From Lutispora sp003527145 (GTDB lineage: Bacteria; Bacillota; Clostridia; Lutisporales; Lutisporaceae): a stretch of DNA of 64,000 nucleotides. The DNA lies in NCBI GenBank assembly GCA_029983695.1, contig JASBZB010000001.1:62001-126000 (forward strand), given 5' to 3'. Each line of letters opens with the position of its first letter. Within the stretch, counting starts at the first letter, position 1. The position numbers and the translations under genes were made by a program. The notes beneath the pieces are model-generated. The model saw nothing but the letters and a program-made list of their open reading frames with translations, did no database searches and was not told the DNA's origin. Below, one piece after another: positions 42,011 through 51,397 of this stretch.

Positions 42011-43774
42011 TTTTCTCATACGGCTTATTTTCCCTTCATCAGGAGTTATATAAATTGTTTTGTAGCTTTCATATATCACTTTGCCGGGTTTGGCACCGGA
42101 AGGTTTTTTAACGTTCTTTTTCCAGGTGTAGTCCACAGGTACATTGGAGGACAACTTGCCTTTGCTGAAATAAGCAGCCAGATTTGCTGCTTCAGACAAT
42201 GTATTGTCATCAACAGCTTTCCCATCCGTTTTTATTATGACGTGGGAGCCGGGGATATCCTTTGTGTGGAACCAGAGGTCATTTGCTGATGCAAATTTTA
42301 ATGTAAGATAATCATTTTGCGTATTGTTTTTACCTACATATATATCAAAGCCGGATGAAGAAATAAAATGCATTGGCTTTGAAACTTTCTGGGAGGCTTT
42401 AACGGTTTTCTTGTTTTCCTTCCCTCTCCTAATGTAGCCTCCTTCTGCTAATTCCATCCTGATTTCATTTATCTCCTGTTCTTCTAAGCTTCTGTTTAAA
42501 CTATCCTGTATGCTTTCAAGGTATACTATTTCCTCCAAAACCTGTTCTACCTGGTTTGAAAGGAACTTTAGAGCAACCTTCGACTTATTATATTGCTTAT
42601 AATATTTTTGAGCATTGCTTGCTGGAGATAAACGAGGATCCAAGGCTATTTCTATTTTTTCCTCCTGCTCGCTGAAGAAGTTGGGCAGGATTGCTTTTTC
42701 TTCCCCTTTATTGATTCTATAAAGGTTGGCCATTATAATATCCCCACAAAGCCGGTGATATTCAGCGTTTCTTGCTTCTGTGAGCTCTTTTTCCAAAACA
42801 CTGAGCTTTCTTTCATCTCTTTCCAGCTTTATTTTTACTATTCTGCTGAGATCGCCGGTTTTTTGCTTTGTTCTGTCAATTTTATCTTTTTGAATATAAA
42901 AGGCTTCGATAGTTTTGCTGATGCTATCCATATAAGTTTTTTTAAAATCATTATATATGCTTAATTCAATAGCTGAAAAGTCTATATTTTTTGAATCATC
43001 CATTATAATATTGGGCTTATAATCCTTGGATTTTATTTGCTCTATTAACCTGTGAAACTCGCTGAAGAGACACAGAAGCTGCTCCTTATTCAGAATCTTT
43101 ATATCCAGATCGGATTCAATCCCTGCCCTGAAGCATATTTCTTGCGCAGCTATAGGACTTATTCCATAAAAGGCTTTCACAAGATATTTATCTGCTTTGA
43201 TGCTTGCAGACAGAGAATGGATACCTGATAAAAATTCGCTTTCGCAGATCATAAGCGGGTCTTTCTTATTATCAGAGGGCGGATATACATACTTAAAGCC
43301 CGGCATAATCGTTCTTATGCTGCTCATATCATTGCTCACTCTTCTTATGCTGTCGATTATGTTCATGCCTTGGCTATCAATAAATATAATATTGCTGTGG
43401 CGTCCCATTACTTCTGCTATGATAGACTTTTCAATGCTGTATCCCATCTCGTCGATGCAGTCGAAGGTTATTTCAATCACCCGCTCCAGGCTCGGCTGCT
43501 TGATGGTGATTATGCGGCTGCCTGTAAGGTGCTTTCTAAGAAGCATGCAGAAGGCAGGTGCATTCATTGGATTGCTTTTATTATCTTCGGTAAGATGTAT
43601 CTTGGGATACACAGGACTGGCCGAGATAAGCAATCTATAATTTGATTTATTATTTCTGATGTTAAATGTTATTTCATCTTTTTCAGGTTGATATATTTTT
43701 TCTACCCTGCCATTTAGGATAGCAGTATTTAATTCTGATACTATAGAGCTTACGGTTATACCATCAAAGGGCAT
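42008..43774 (-). CDS. rqcH: RqcH / NFACT-family protein (Rqc2 homologue, FbpA/YloA)
   Basis: RqcH binds stalled 50S subunits carrying peptidyl-tRNA and adds C-terminal alanine tails that mark the peptide for proteolysis. Older names are fibronectin-binding protein A and YloA. The NFACT-N domain starts MPFDGITVSSIVSEL, a helical coiled-coil middle lies at about residues 280-430, and the C-terminal NFACT-R block reads ANDLWFHTKDIPGSHVIIK. The length of 588 aa is typical. It is the only protein gene of its stretch on the minus strand. GGGAGGT read on that strand precedes the start. Confidence 0.93.
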   Translation of the reverse strand: MPFDGITVSSIVSELNTAILNGRVEKIYQPEKDEITFNIRNNKSNYRLLISASPVYPKIHLTEDNKSNPMNAPAFCMLLRKHLTGSRIITIKQPSLERVIEITFDCIDEMGYSIEKSIIAEVMGRHSNIIFIDSQGMNIIDSIRRVSNDMSSIRTIMPGFKYVYPPSDNKKDPLMICESEFLSGIHSLSASIKADKYLVKAFYGISPIAAQEICFRAGIESDLDIKILNKEQLLCLFSEFHRLIEQIKSKDYKPNIIMDDSKNIDFSAIELSIYNDFKKTYMDSISKTIEAFYIQKDKIDRTKQKTGDLSRIVKIKLERDERKLSVLEKELTEARNAEYHRLCGDIIMANLYRINKGEEKAILPNFFSEQEEKIEIALDPRLSPASNAQKYYKQYNKSKVALKFLSNQVEQVLEEIVYLESIQDSLNRSLEEQEINEIRMELAEGGYIRRGKENKKTVKASQKVSKPMHFISSSGFDIYVGKNNTQNDYLTLKFASANDLWFHTKDIPGSHVIIKTDGKAVDDNTLSEAANLAAYFSKGKLSSNVPVDYTWKKNVKKPSGAKPGKVIYESYKTIYITPDEGKISRMRK

Positions 43775-43913
43775 ATCATTACCTCCCGGAATATATACAA
43801 ATTTCTTGTAAAGCTAATAAGATTATAACATGAATAATTGAGCTTGCACCAAATTTATTATTTCACGATACAAGAAAAATAAAAGTTACATATATGTTAT
43901 AAAAACAGCTATG

Positions 43914-43922
43914 TGCTATAAT
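43914..43922 (+). promoter_or_regulatory. Extended -10 promoter for dapF
   Basis: TGC-TATAAT, with TATAAT at 43917-43922 and TG one base upstream, lies 30 bases ahead of dapF. No good -35 hexamer is seen at the right distance. Confidence 0.5.
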
Positions 43923-43951
43923 ACGAATAAGAGATAGGCAGGAGGGTAATT

Positions 43952-44788
43952 ATGATAGATTTTTATAAATATCACGGACTTGGAAATGACTTTATAATCA
44001 TTGACAACAGGGAGGGAAAATTGAAATTTGAAAAAGATATCATAAGAGCATTGTGTCATAGGAATTTTGGCATTGGTGCAGATGGTATTTTATTGGCAGA
44101 GAATAGCAAAGGCTGCGATGTGAAAATGATAATATATAATTCAGACGGCAGCAGTGCTCAAATGTGCGGCAATGCAACAAGGTGCTTTGCCAAATATTTA
44201 TATGAGAAGGGCATAATCAAGAAAAAAACAATACATATTGAAACTCTTGCTGGAGAGATAATAACAGAAATTCGAACAGAAAATGATAAGGTAACGAAAA
44301 TTAAAGTTGATATGGGAAAGCCGGCATTTGATCCTAAGGCTATTCCATGCAATATAGAATGCGAAACGGTAAAAAATATAAAATTAAAAATTGGCTCTGC
44401 AGCATATGATATCACTGCAATGCTTATGGGAGTTCCCCATGCTGTCATATTTAAGGATGAACTGGCAGATAGCGACATCATCAAAGAAGGGAAACAAATA
44501 GAAGAGAGCCCCTTTTTCCCTCTTAAAACCAATGTGAATTTTGTAAAAATACTCAGCAGAAGTGAGATAATTTTAAGAACTTGGGAAAGGGGTGCAGGTT
44601 ACACTCAGGCTTGCGGCACAGGCGCGTGTGCCAGTGTAGCTGCAGGCGTTGTTAATGATCTGCTTGACAACAGGGTATTGGTTCATTTAAGGGGCGGAGA
44701 TTTAATTATTCAATGGGATGGACAGAATAATATATATATGGAAGGTACAGCCAAGGAGGTATTTTCAGGCAAGCTTACAAAGTCTTAG
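43952..44788 (+). CDS. dapF: Diaminopimelate epimerase DapF
   Basis: DapF interconverts LL- and meso-diaminopimelate for lysine and peptidoglycan synthesis. The two catalytic cysteines are seen: Cys72 in MCGNATRC and Cys221 in ACGTGACASVA. YHGLGNDFIII at the N terminus and GIGADGILL are also typical. It is 278 aa long, behind GGAGGG. It takes the place of yloB in the Bacillus order between rqcH and yicC. Confidence 0.96.
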   Translation: MIDFYKYHGLGNDFIIIDNREGKLKFEKDIIRALCHRNFGIGADGILLAENSKGCDVKMIIYNSDGSSAQMCGNATRCFAKYLYEKGIIKKKTIHIETLAGEIITEIRTENDKVTKIKVDMGKPAFDPKAIPCNIECETVKNIKLKIGSAAYDITAMLMGVPHAVIFKDELADSDIIKEGKQIEESPFFPLKTNVNFVKILSRSEIILRTWERGAGYTQACGTGACASVAAGVVNDLLDNRVLVHLRGGDLIIQWDGQNNIYMEGTAKEVFSGKLTKS

Positions 44789-44792
44789 TCCC

Positions 44793-44883
44793 GGAGCATA
44801 AGGTGAATTGCTCCACAGGAGCAAGAGAGGATGCCCTGGGGCATTTGCAATCGTTATCAGTTAATACAACAGATAAAATCTGT
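44793..44883 (+). promoter_or_regulatory. Structured intergenic segment ahead of yicC
   Basis: The 193-base gap between dapF and yicC contains three alternative pairing arms, GGAGCA (44793-44798), TGCTCC (44809-44814) and GGAGCA (44818-44823), then a hairpin ATGCC/GGCAT (44831-44844) and ACAGAT/ATCTGT (44869-44883). The first three can form two mutually exclusive hairpins, as in cis-regulatory leaders. I do not recognise a known riboswitch class. Confidence 0.3.
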
Positions 44884-44981
44884 AGAATCTTCCTATTGTG
44901 TTTTTGGATAAAATTATATAAAATTATATAGAACTTAATGAACTGGCAGTTTCTTTAAAACTATCTGGAAGGATGGATATG

Positions 44982-45857
44982 ATGGTAAAAAGTATGACAG
45001 GGTTTGGGCGGGGAGAGTATGGCGAAGATAATATAAGCTTTACTGTTGATGTCAGAACCGTAAATCATAGATATAGCGATTTCTCTATAAGGATGCCCAA
45101 AACTGTATCAGGTTTGGAAGAGAAGGTTAGAGAATATGCAGCCTCTAAGATAGGCAGAGGAAAAGTTGATATCTTTATCAATTATGATTCCTTTGGGCAG
45201 GATGTAGAAATAAAGCTTGACACTAATTTGACCAGATCTTATATAGAGTGTTTAAATGCAATAAAAGACGAATTCAATATTAAAGACGATATTAATCTTT
45301 CTTTGTTAACCAGGTTCTCAGACATTATTAAAGTAGAAAAGGTTGAGAAAGAGGAAGATGAGCTCTGGAGAATTTTGAAGGCGGCTTTAGAAAAAGCCTT
45401 TGAAGGTTTGTCTCAGATGAAAGAGAGAGAGGGACAGAGACTCTTTACGGATATTAAAGGCAAGTTGCGATATATAAAGGAGATAGTTGATGAAATAGAT
45501 GCGAAAGACGAAGGCTTGGTCTATGCATATATGGATAAGCTCCGGGAAAGAATATTGGAATTGAGTAAAGGTATACCTCTTGATGAAAGCAGATTTATGA
45601 CGGAAGTGGCATTAATGGCAGATAAGAGCAGTATAGATGAAGAAATAGTAAGGATGAGAAGTCACATATCAGAGTTTGAAAAAACAATGGATTCCAGAGG
45701 TACTATCGGGAAAAAACTTGACTTTATAATTCAAGAAATGAACAGAGAGGTAAACACAATAGGTTCAAAGGGCGCTGAGATAGACATAATCAATAATGTG
45801 GTGAACTTAAAAACCGAAATAGAAAAAATTAGGGAACAGATACAAAACATAGAATAA
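44982..45857 (+). CDS. YicC/YloC family endoribonuclease-like protein
   Basis: YicC-family proteins have been reported to be RNases. The N terminus VKSMTGFGRGE and the C-terminal DUF1732 block LDFIIQEMNREVNTIGSK are the family hallmarks. ATG at 44982 (291 aa) matches the Bacillus start MVRSMTGFG and is eight bases from GGAAGGA; ATG codons at 44973 and 44979 also lie in frame. It leads a run with remA, gmk and rpoZ, as in Bacillus (yloC-ylzA-gmk-rpoZ). Confidence 0.92.
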   Translation: MVKSMTGFGRGEYGEDNISFTVDVRTVNHRYSDFSIRMPKTVSGLEEKVREYAASKIGRGKVDIFINYDSFGQDVEIKLDTNLTRSYIECLNAIKDEFNIKDDINLSLLTRFSDIIKVEKVEKEEDELWRILKAALEKAFEGLSQMKEREGQRLFTDIKGKLRYIKEIVDEIDAKDEGLVYAYMDKLRERILELSKGIPLDESRFMTEVALMADKSSIDEEIVRMRSHISEFEKTMDSRGTIGKKLDFIIQEMNREVNTIGSKGAEIDIINNVVNLKTEIEKIREQIQNIE

Positions 45858-45872
45858 TTAGGAGGATTTAGA

Positions 45873-46157
45873 ATGAGCATTAAACTTATCAATATAGGGT
45901 TTGGCAACATTGTATCGGCAAATAGGCTAGTAGCTATAGTAAGCCCTGAATCTGCGCCTATAAAGAGAATAGTGCAAGAAGCGAGGGATAGGGGGATGCT
46001 GATAGACGCAACCTATGGCAGACGCACAAGAGCGGTGATCATTACCGATAGCGATCATATCATATTATCAGCAGTACAGCCCGAAACAGTAGCCCACCGG
46101 CTGGTAGACAAGGTTGAATCGGAGGAAGAGGAAGAAGAAGAGCCGGTTGAAGAATAA
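45873..46157 (+). CDS. remA: Extracellular matrix regulatory protein RemA (DUF370)
   Basis: RemA is a DNA-binding regulator of biofilm matrix and osmoprotection genes in Bacillus. The sequence LINIGFGNIVSANRLVAIV and RDRGMLIDATYGRRTRAVII is highly characteristic. This copy is 94 aa with an acidic Glu-rich tail (about residues 83-94). An AGGAGG ribosome site precedes the ATG. Its targets in this organism are unknown. Confidence 0.95.
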   Translation: MSIKLINIGFGNIVSANRLVAIVSPESAPIKRIVQEARDRGMLIDATYGRRTRAVIITDSDHIILSAVQPETVAHRLVDKVESEEEEEEEPVEE

Positions 46158-46180
46158 GTATTGTGTAAGGTGAGGCATCT

Positions 46181-46798
46181 ATGGTAAATAATAAAGGATT
46201 GCTAATTGTGATTTCCGGTCCCTCGGCTGTTGGGAAGGGTACGATTTGCAAGGAGCTGATGAAAAGAGGTATAGATAATTTAGAGCTATCTGTTTCAGCC
46301 ACTACAAGAAGACCGCGTCAGGGTGAAATTGATGGCATAAATTATTATTTCAAAGAAAAAGAAGTTTTTGAAAAGATGATTGAAAGCGAAGATTTTTTAG
46401 AGTTTGCCCGTGTTTATGATAATTATTACGGTACTCCTAAAAAAAATGTTATGGATAAGATCAGCAATGGAAAAGATGTTATTTTGGAAATTGACATCCA
46501 AGGAGCTAAACGGGTTAAAAGAAACTATGAGGATGGCATATTTATATTTATAATGCCGCCTTCTTTTAAAGAGCTAAAGAACAGGATTGTCAAAAGAGGG
46601 ACTGAGACTCAAAAAGATATGAATAAGAGAATGACTTGTGCTTTTGAAGAAGTCCAACAAGCAAAATACTATGATTATATTGTTGTTAATGACAATTTAA
46701 ACAGCGCTGTAGAAAAGATTTATTGCATAATTAAAGCGGAAAAGTGCAGATTAAGTAGATATCATATTGATTTATCAGAGTTCAAGGAGGAATTATAA
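46181..46798 (+). CDS. gmk: Guanylate kinase Gmk
   Basis: Gmk phosphorylates GMP to GDP. The P-loop GPSAVGKGT is near residue 12, SVSATTRRPRQGE binds GMP, and the length of 205 aa is normal. The stop codon overlaps the ATG of rpoZ (TAATG), coupling their translation. Confidence 0.97.
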   Translation: MVNNKGLLIVISGPSAVGKGTICKELMKRGIDNLELSVSATTRRPRQGEIDGINYYFKEKEVFEKMIESEDFLEFARVYDNYYGTPKKNVMDKISNGKDVILEIDIQGAKRVKRNYEDGIFIFIMPPSFKELKNRIVKRGTETQKDMNKRMTCAFEEVQQAKYYDYIVVNDNLNSAVEKIYCIIKAEKCRLSRYHIDLSEFKEEL

Positions 46799-47028
46799 TG
46801 ATAAGTCCTACAATAAATACATTACTTCAGAAGGTTGACAGCAAATATACACTTGTTGTTGCAGTGGCTAAAAGGGCCAGGCAGCTGGTAGACGGCCAGC
46901 CGAGCCTGGTGGATATCAACTCCATAAAGCCGGTAACCATTGCCATACAGGAGATTGCAGAAGGCAAGCTTGAATGCATCAGTGGAAAACAAAATAAGCA
47001 ATCAGGTGAGAGTAATGCTAGAGAATAA
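46798..47028 (+). CDS. rpoZ: RNA polymerase omega subunit RpoZ
   Basis: The small subunit that helps assemble RNA polymerase. Its 76 residues show INTLLQKVDSKYTLVVAVAK followed by RARQL and KPVTIAIQEIAEGKL, matching Firmicute omega. It overlaps gmk by one base and coaBC by 14 bases. Confidence 0.95.
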   Translation: MISPTINTLLQKVDSKYTLVVAVAKRARQLVDGQPSLVDINSIKPVTIAIQEIAEGKLECISGKQNKQSGESNARE

Positions 47029-48226
47029 AAACATAGTTTTAGGTGTGACCGGCGGTATTGCTGCTTATAAGTCTTGTGATTTAGTAAGCCGTTTAGTCAA
47101 GGCAGGGGCCAATGTAGATGTGATAATGACTGAAAACGCTATTAATTTCATCAACCCGTTAACCTTTCAGGCACTATCTTCCAATCAAGTGATCGTCGAT
47201 ATGTTTAAAGAACCTAAATATTGGGAGATTCAACATATATCTCTGGCAAAAAAAGCTGACGCTGTTGTTATTGCGCCTGCTACAGCCAATATCATAGGGA
47301 AAATAGCAAATGGCATAGCTGATGATATGCTGACCACTGTAGCAATGGCAACGACAGCACCTTTGGTATTTGCACCTGCTATGAACAGCAACATGTATGA
47401 AAATAAAATCCTGCAATCCAATATTGACCGTTTGAAAGAGATTGGTTACCATTTCATAGAGCCGGGAGAAGGCAGGCTTGCTTGCGGTGATATCGGAAAA
47501 GGCAAGATGGCTGAACCTTATGATATAGAGCTTTGTATAAATGAAATATTGAACACAAAGAAGGATCTCCAGGATAAAACAATTATTATTACTGCGGGTC
47601 CGACAAGGGAACCTATAGATCCGGTGAGGTTTATTTCCAATCATTCTACAGGGAAGATGGGCTATGCTATTGCGGAAAAAGCTGCAGAAAGAGGAGCCAA
47701 GGTATATCTGATATCAGGGCCTACCGCATTAAAAACTCCCAAGGGCGTCCGCCTGATTTCTGTAAATTCCGCGAAGGACATGCAGAGAAGGATTATGGAG
47801 CATTTCGACGAGGCTCAGATAATAATAAAAAGCGCTGCAGTGGCGGATTATGCTCCTGCTATAGCCCATGATCAGAAAATCAAAAAAAAGGACGAAAATC
47901 TAACCATAGAGCTGGTAAAAAATCCGGATATATTATATGAACTGGGTAAAATAAAAGGGGATAAAATATTGGTTGGCTTTGCAATGGAAACACAGAATCT
48001 TATAGAGAATGCAAAGGAAAAGGTATTGAAAAAAAATCTTGATTTCATAGTGGCTAATGATCTGTTTACGGAAGGGGCCGGCTTTGCGACCGATACAAAT
48101 ATTGTAAAAATAATTGACAGAGGCGGAAATGTAGAGAGCATACCGAAGATGTCAAAGCATCAATTGGCAGATCTGATATTGGATAAGGTGATGCATTTGC
48201 AGCAATTGGGAGACGGAAACCATTGA
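47015..48226 (+). CDS. coaBC: Bifunctional phosphopantothenoylcysteine decarboxylase/synthetase CoaBC
   Basis: CoaBC makes 4'-phosphopantetheine in two steps of CoA synthesis. The N-terminal CoaC flavoprotein domain has GVTGGIAAYKSCDLV and APAMNSNMY, and the C-terminal CoaB domain begins at about residue 187 with TIIITAGPTREPIDPVRFIS. The ATG at 47015 (403 aa) follows CAGGTGAG and lies inside the end of rpoZ. A longer frame from 46940 is rejected because it reads through rpoZ. A terminator follows. Confidence 0.95.
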   Translation: MLENKNIVLGVTGGIAAYKSCDLVSRLVKAGANVDVIMTENAINFINPLTFQALSSNQVIVDMFKEPKYWEIQHISLAKKADAVVIAPATANIIGKIANGIADDMLTTVAMATTAPLVFAPAMNSNMYENKILQSNIDRLKEIGYHFIEPGEGRLACGDIGKGKMAEPYDIELCINEILNTKKDLQDKTIIITAGPTREPIDPVRFISNHSTGKMGYAIAEKAAERGAKVYLISGPTALKTPKGVRLISVNSAKDMQRRIMEHFDEAQIIIKSAAVADYAPAIAHDQKIKKKDENLTIELVKNPDILYELGKIKGDKILVGFAMETQNLIENAKEKVLKKNLDFIVANDLFTEGAGFATDTNIVKIIDRGGNVESIPKMSKHQLADLILDKVMHLQQLGDGNH

Positions 48227-48271
48227 AAGTTTGATAATAATTAACAAAAATCAATAAAAAAATAAAATAAT

Positions 48272-48318
48272 AAAGGCTTCCATTGGAATTATTTTAACAA
48301 TCGAGGAAGCCTTTTTCG
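48272..48318 (+). terminator. Rho-independent terminator after coaBC
   Basis: AAAGGCTTCC (48272-48281) pairs with GGAAGCCTTT (48305-48314), with an inner ATTG/CAAT pairing, and T-rich sequence follows. The rest of the 238-base gap to priA is AT-rich without a clear promoter. Confidence 0.8.
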
Positions 48319-48464
48319 TAATTAATTAGGTCAAATTTATATTGAGCTAAAATTATACTTTCCTAGGATTATAAAAAATCCTTTCGTGTTTTTTCTTGAA
48401 AAATTCAGTGCCTTTCGGTGGTTAAAAATCCTGAGTTTTTTTAAGGGGGAGGTAGGGAGATATT

Positions 48465-50903
48465 TTGAATGAGATGAAGATTGCACAAATCATAGTAGAT
48501 AATAAATGCAAAGAAACGGATAGGGTTTATAGCTACTTAGTTCCCCAGGGTCTAAAAATTAAAGTTGGGCACAGGGTGATAGTGCCATTTGGAAGAGGAA
48601 ATAAAAAAATTGCAGGTTATGTAGTAGGCTTAAAAAGCAATACTGATTTGGAAATGAGCAAGCTTAAGGCTATAGCGGGATTGCCCAGCGATGATATATT
48701 TTTGTCCGCAGATATGCTTAAGCTCATAAAATGGATGCGGGAAAAATACCTGTGCTATTATATTGAAGCCATTCATGGAGCATTGCCTGCTAATATAAGG
48801 ATTAAAAACACATATATATATGAGTTGAACCAGAACAGCAAAAATATAGATTTGCTGAAGGAAGGCAATCCTCAAACACTTATGGATATTTTGGATTTTA
48901 TGGAGGAAAACGGAGGAAGGGCTACAAAAGAAGAATTAAGAGATAATTTTAATGATAATCTTTTGGAGAATGCAGTCAAAAAGCTCATAAAGCTTGGGGT
49001 ACTCAAGAAACATCAAAAAGTAAAGAGCCAAGAGAATATAATGTATGAAAAATTTGTCTACCCCGATACTGAAACCGCAGAAATTCCAGCCAATGCAAAA
49101 AAACAAAGGCTGCTGATGGATACAGTTAGTTCTAAACCAGGTATCAGCATTAAAGCTTTGCAAAAAGATTATGCAATCGGTAAAGCTACTATTGATAACC
49201 TGCTTAGCAAGGGCTTTATCAGAATCGAGGAAAAAGAGACCTACAGATTGGTACAGGAGAGAATTCAAGCAGAGAGCAAGAAAATCCTTACTAAGGAGCA
49301 ATGTAGAGCCTTGGGAGAAATAGAAGAATGCTTCAAAAAAGGAAATCATATACTCCTTCATGGTGTTACCGGCAGCGGAAAAACAGAAATATATCTGCAA
49401 TTGATAGAAGCTGAATTGAAAAAGGGCAAACAAGGCATTGTTCTTGTTCCTGAGATATCTCTGACTCCCCAAATGATCAGACGCTTTGTAAGCAGGTTCG
49501 GCGATACTGTAGCAGTGCTGCACAGCGGCCTTTCGAACGGTGAGAAATATGATGAATGGAGAAGAATTGCTGAGGGGAAAGCCAAGGTGGCCATCGGCGC
49601 GAGATCCGCAATATTTGCTCCTTTTGAAAAGCTTGGAATAATAATAATCGACGAAGAACATGAAAATACATATAAATCAGAGAACAGGCCCAAATATGAT
49701 GCCAGGGAAGTTGCAATGAAAAGATGTGATATAGAAGGGGCTCATTTATTACTTGGCTCTGCTACGCCTTCCATTGAAAGCTATTTTAAGGCAACAAATA
49801 AGTTGAATAATATGGCTCTGGTATCTATTAATACCAGAGTTAACAACAAAGTCATGCCGAATATAAAAATAGTGGATATGAGAGAGGAGTTAAAGTCAGG
49901 GAATAAGAGTATTTTCAGCCATAGCCTGGCGGAAGAAATAAAAATCGCATTAGGGCAGAAGGATCAAATAATACTGTTTTTAAACAGGAGAGGCTATTCC
50001 ACCTTTGTTTCCTGCAGAAGCTGCGGGTTTGTGGCTAAATGTCCGAACTGTAATATTTCTCTGACTTATCATGCTAAGGGTAATTATCTTACTTGCCATT
50101 ATTGCGGATATTCCCGCCCAAACCCTAAGGAATGTCCAAGCTGCAAAAGCAGCTATATTAAGTATTTCGGCATTGGAACTCAAAGGGTCGAAAGAGAATT
50201 TCAAAATACATTTGATAATGTAGATGTTTTAAGGATGGATGCAGATACAACGACCAGGAAGAATTCTCATAAATTAATACTCGATAAATTCAGGAATAAA
50301 GAAGCTTCTGTGCTGATCGGGACCCAGATGATAGGAAAAGGCCATGATTTTTCGGATGTCACATTGGTGGGCATTATCACCTCGGATACATATTTGAACC
50401 TGCCTGATTTTAGGGCGGGAGAAAAGACCTTTCAAATGGTCACACAATCTGCAGGAAGGGCAGGCAGGGGTGACAAGCCGGGTACGGTTATAATCCAGAC
50501 ATACTCACCAGAGCATTACAGCTTATTATACGCTAAAAATCATGACTATGTCGGATTTTATAAGGATGAAATAAAGATGAGGAAGGAGATGAATTATCCT
50601 CCGTTTTCTCATTTGGGACATATAGTAATAAGCGGCATAGGGGAAGATGCAGTAGTAAAGGCTGCCAAAGAAGCCGGCAAATTGCTGAATAAATTACGTG
50701 GTGATGATTGCAATATTGAAATATGGGGGCCTTCACCTGCTCCCCTTTCAAGAATAAATAACAGGCATAGGTGGCAATTGGTTTTAAAAGCGGTCAAAGA
50801 AGAAGAAGTGCTTAAAATATTTAGGGATTTTAACAACTCAGCATTTTTAAATTTAGAAGAGGTAAGCGTTAGTATGGATATTAACCCGCTAAATATGCTA
50901 TAG
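48465..50903 (+). CDS. priA: Replication restart helicase PriA
   Basis: PriA reloads the replicative helicase at stalled forks. Its 812 residues contain the N-terminal DNA-binding domain, Walker A GVTGSGKTE near residue 302, the DEEH box (IIIIDEEHENTYK), a zinc-binding region with CRSCGFVAKCPNC and CHYCGYSRP ... CPSCKS, and helicase motifs up to QSAGRAGRG. TTG at 48465 follows GGGAGGTAGGGAG; an ATG three codons later is also possible. It heads a run with def, fmt and others. Confidence 0.96.
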   Translation: MNEMKIAQIIVDNKCKETDRVYSYLVPQGLKIKVGHRVIVPFGRGNKKIAGYVVGLKSNTDLEMSKLKAIAGLPSDDIFLSADMLKLIKWMREKYLCYYIEAIHGALPANIRIKNTYIYELNQNSKNIDLLKEGNPQTLMDILDFMEENGGRATKEELRDNFNDNLLENAVKKLIKLGVLKKHQKVKSQENIMYEKFVYPDTETAEIPANAKKQRLLMDTVSSKPGISIKALQKDYAIGKATIDNLLSKGFIRIEEKETYRLVQERIQAESKKILTKEQCRALGEIEECFKKGNHILLHGVTGSGKTEIYLQLIEAELKKGKQGIVLVPEISLTPQMIRRFVSRFGDTVAVLHSGLSNGEKYDEWRRIAEGKAKVAIGARSAIFAPFEKLGIIIIDEEHENTYKSENRPKYDAREVAMKRCDIEGAHLLLGSATPSIESYFKATNKLNNMALVSINTRVNNKVMPNIKIVDMREELKSGNKSIFSHSLAEEIKIALGQKDQIILFLNRRGYSTFVSCRSCGFVAKCPNCNISLTYHAKGNYLTCHYCGYSRPNPKECPSCKSSYIKYFGIGTQRVEREFQNTFDNVDVLRMDADTTTRKNSHKLILDKFRNKEASVLIGTQMIGKGHDFSDVTLVGIITSDTYLNLPDFRAGEKTFQMVTQSAGRAGRGDKPGTVIIQTYSPEHYSLLYAKNHDYVGFYKDEIKMRKEMNYPPFSHLGHIVISGIGEDAVVKAAKEAGKLLNKLRGDDCNIEIWGPSPAPLSRINNRHRWQLVLKAVKEEEVLKIFRDFNNSAFLNLEEVSVSMDINPLNML

Positions 50904-50931
50904 TATTGCTAAGGATATTTGTAGGAGGAAT

Positions 50932-51396
50932 ATGATGGCTATTAGAGAGATAAGAAAAGACTCAGATGAAATATTAAGAAAAATTTCAAAAAAAGTAGAT
51001 AATATAGATGATAGGATTATTACTCTTCTGGATGACATGGTTGAAACTATGAAGGCAGCCGAGGGAGTGGGCTTGGCAGCCCCCCAGGTGGGGATTCTGA
51101 GAAGAGTGGTTGTCATTGATGTGGGGGACGGTTTGATAGAACTCATAAACCCCGTAGTAGTCTATGAAAAAGGTGAGCAGTGCAAAGAAGAAGGCTGTTT
51201 GAGCATTCCAGGTAAATCAGGTATGGTAAAAAGACCCGAGAAGGTGATTGTCAGGGCTCAGAACAGAAAGGGAGAGACCTTTGAGATTACCGGGGAAGAC
51301 TTATTAGCCGTTGCTCTTTGCCATGAGATAGATCATCTGAATGGGATATTATTTACGGATAAAGCTATAACGATAAAAGAACAAGGAAGAGAATGA
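50932..51396 (+). CDS. def: Peptide deformylase Def
   Basis: Def removes the N-formyl group from nascent proteins. All three active-site motifs are present: GVGLAAPQVG, EGCLSIPG and HEIDHLNG (metal ligands Cys and two His). At 154 aa it is a short type 1 form. It starts at ATG 50932 or 50935 behind AGGAGG and is one base from fmt, its functional opposite. Confidence 0.97.
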   Translation: MMAIREIRKDSDEILRKISKKVDNIDDRIITLLDDMVETMKAAEGVGLAAPQVGILRRVVVIDVGDGLIELINPVVVYEKGEQCKEEGCLSIPGKSGMVKRPEKVIVRAQNRKGETFEITGEDLLAVALCHEIDHLNGILFTDKAITIKEQGRE

Positions 51397-51397
51397 T

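Noticed and set aside
48936..49661. A 241-codon open frame on the minus strand opposite priA
   Set aside because: It lies wholly within priA in antisense, has odd composition (rich in Phe, Tyr, Cys) and no recognisable motif.
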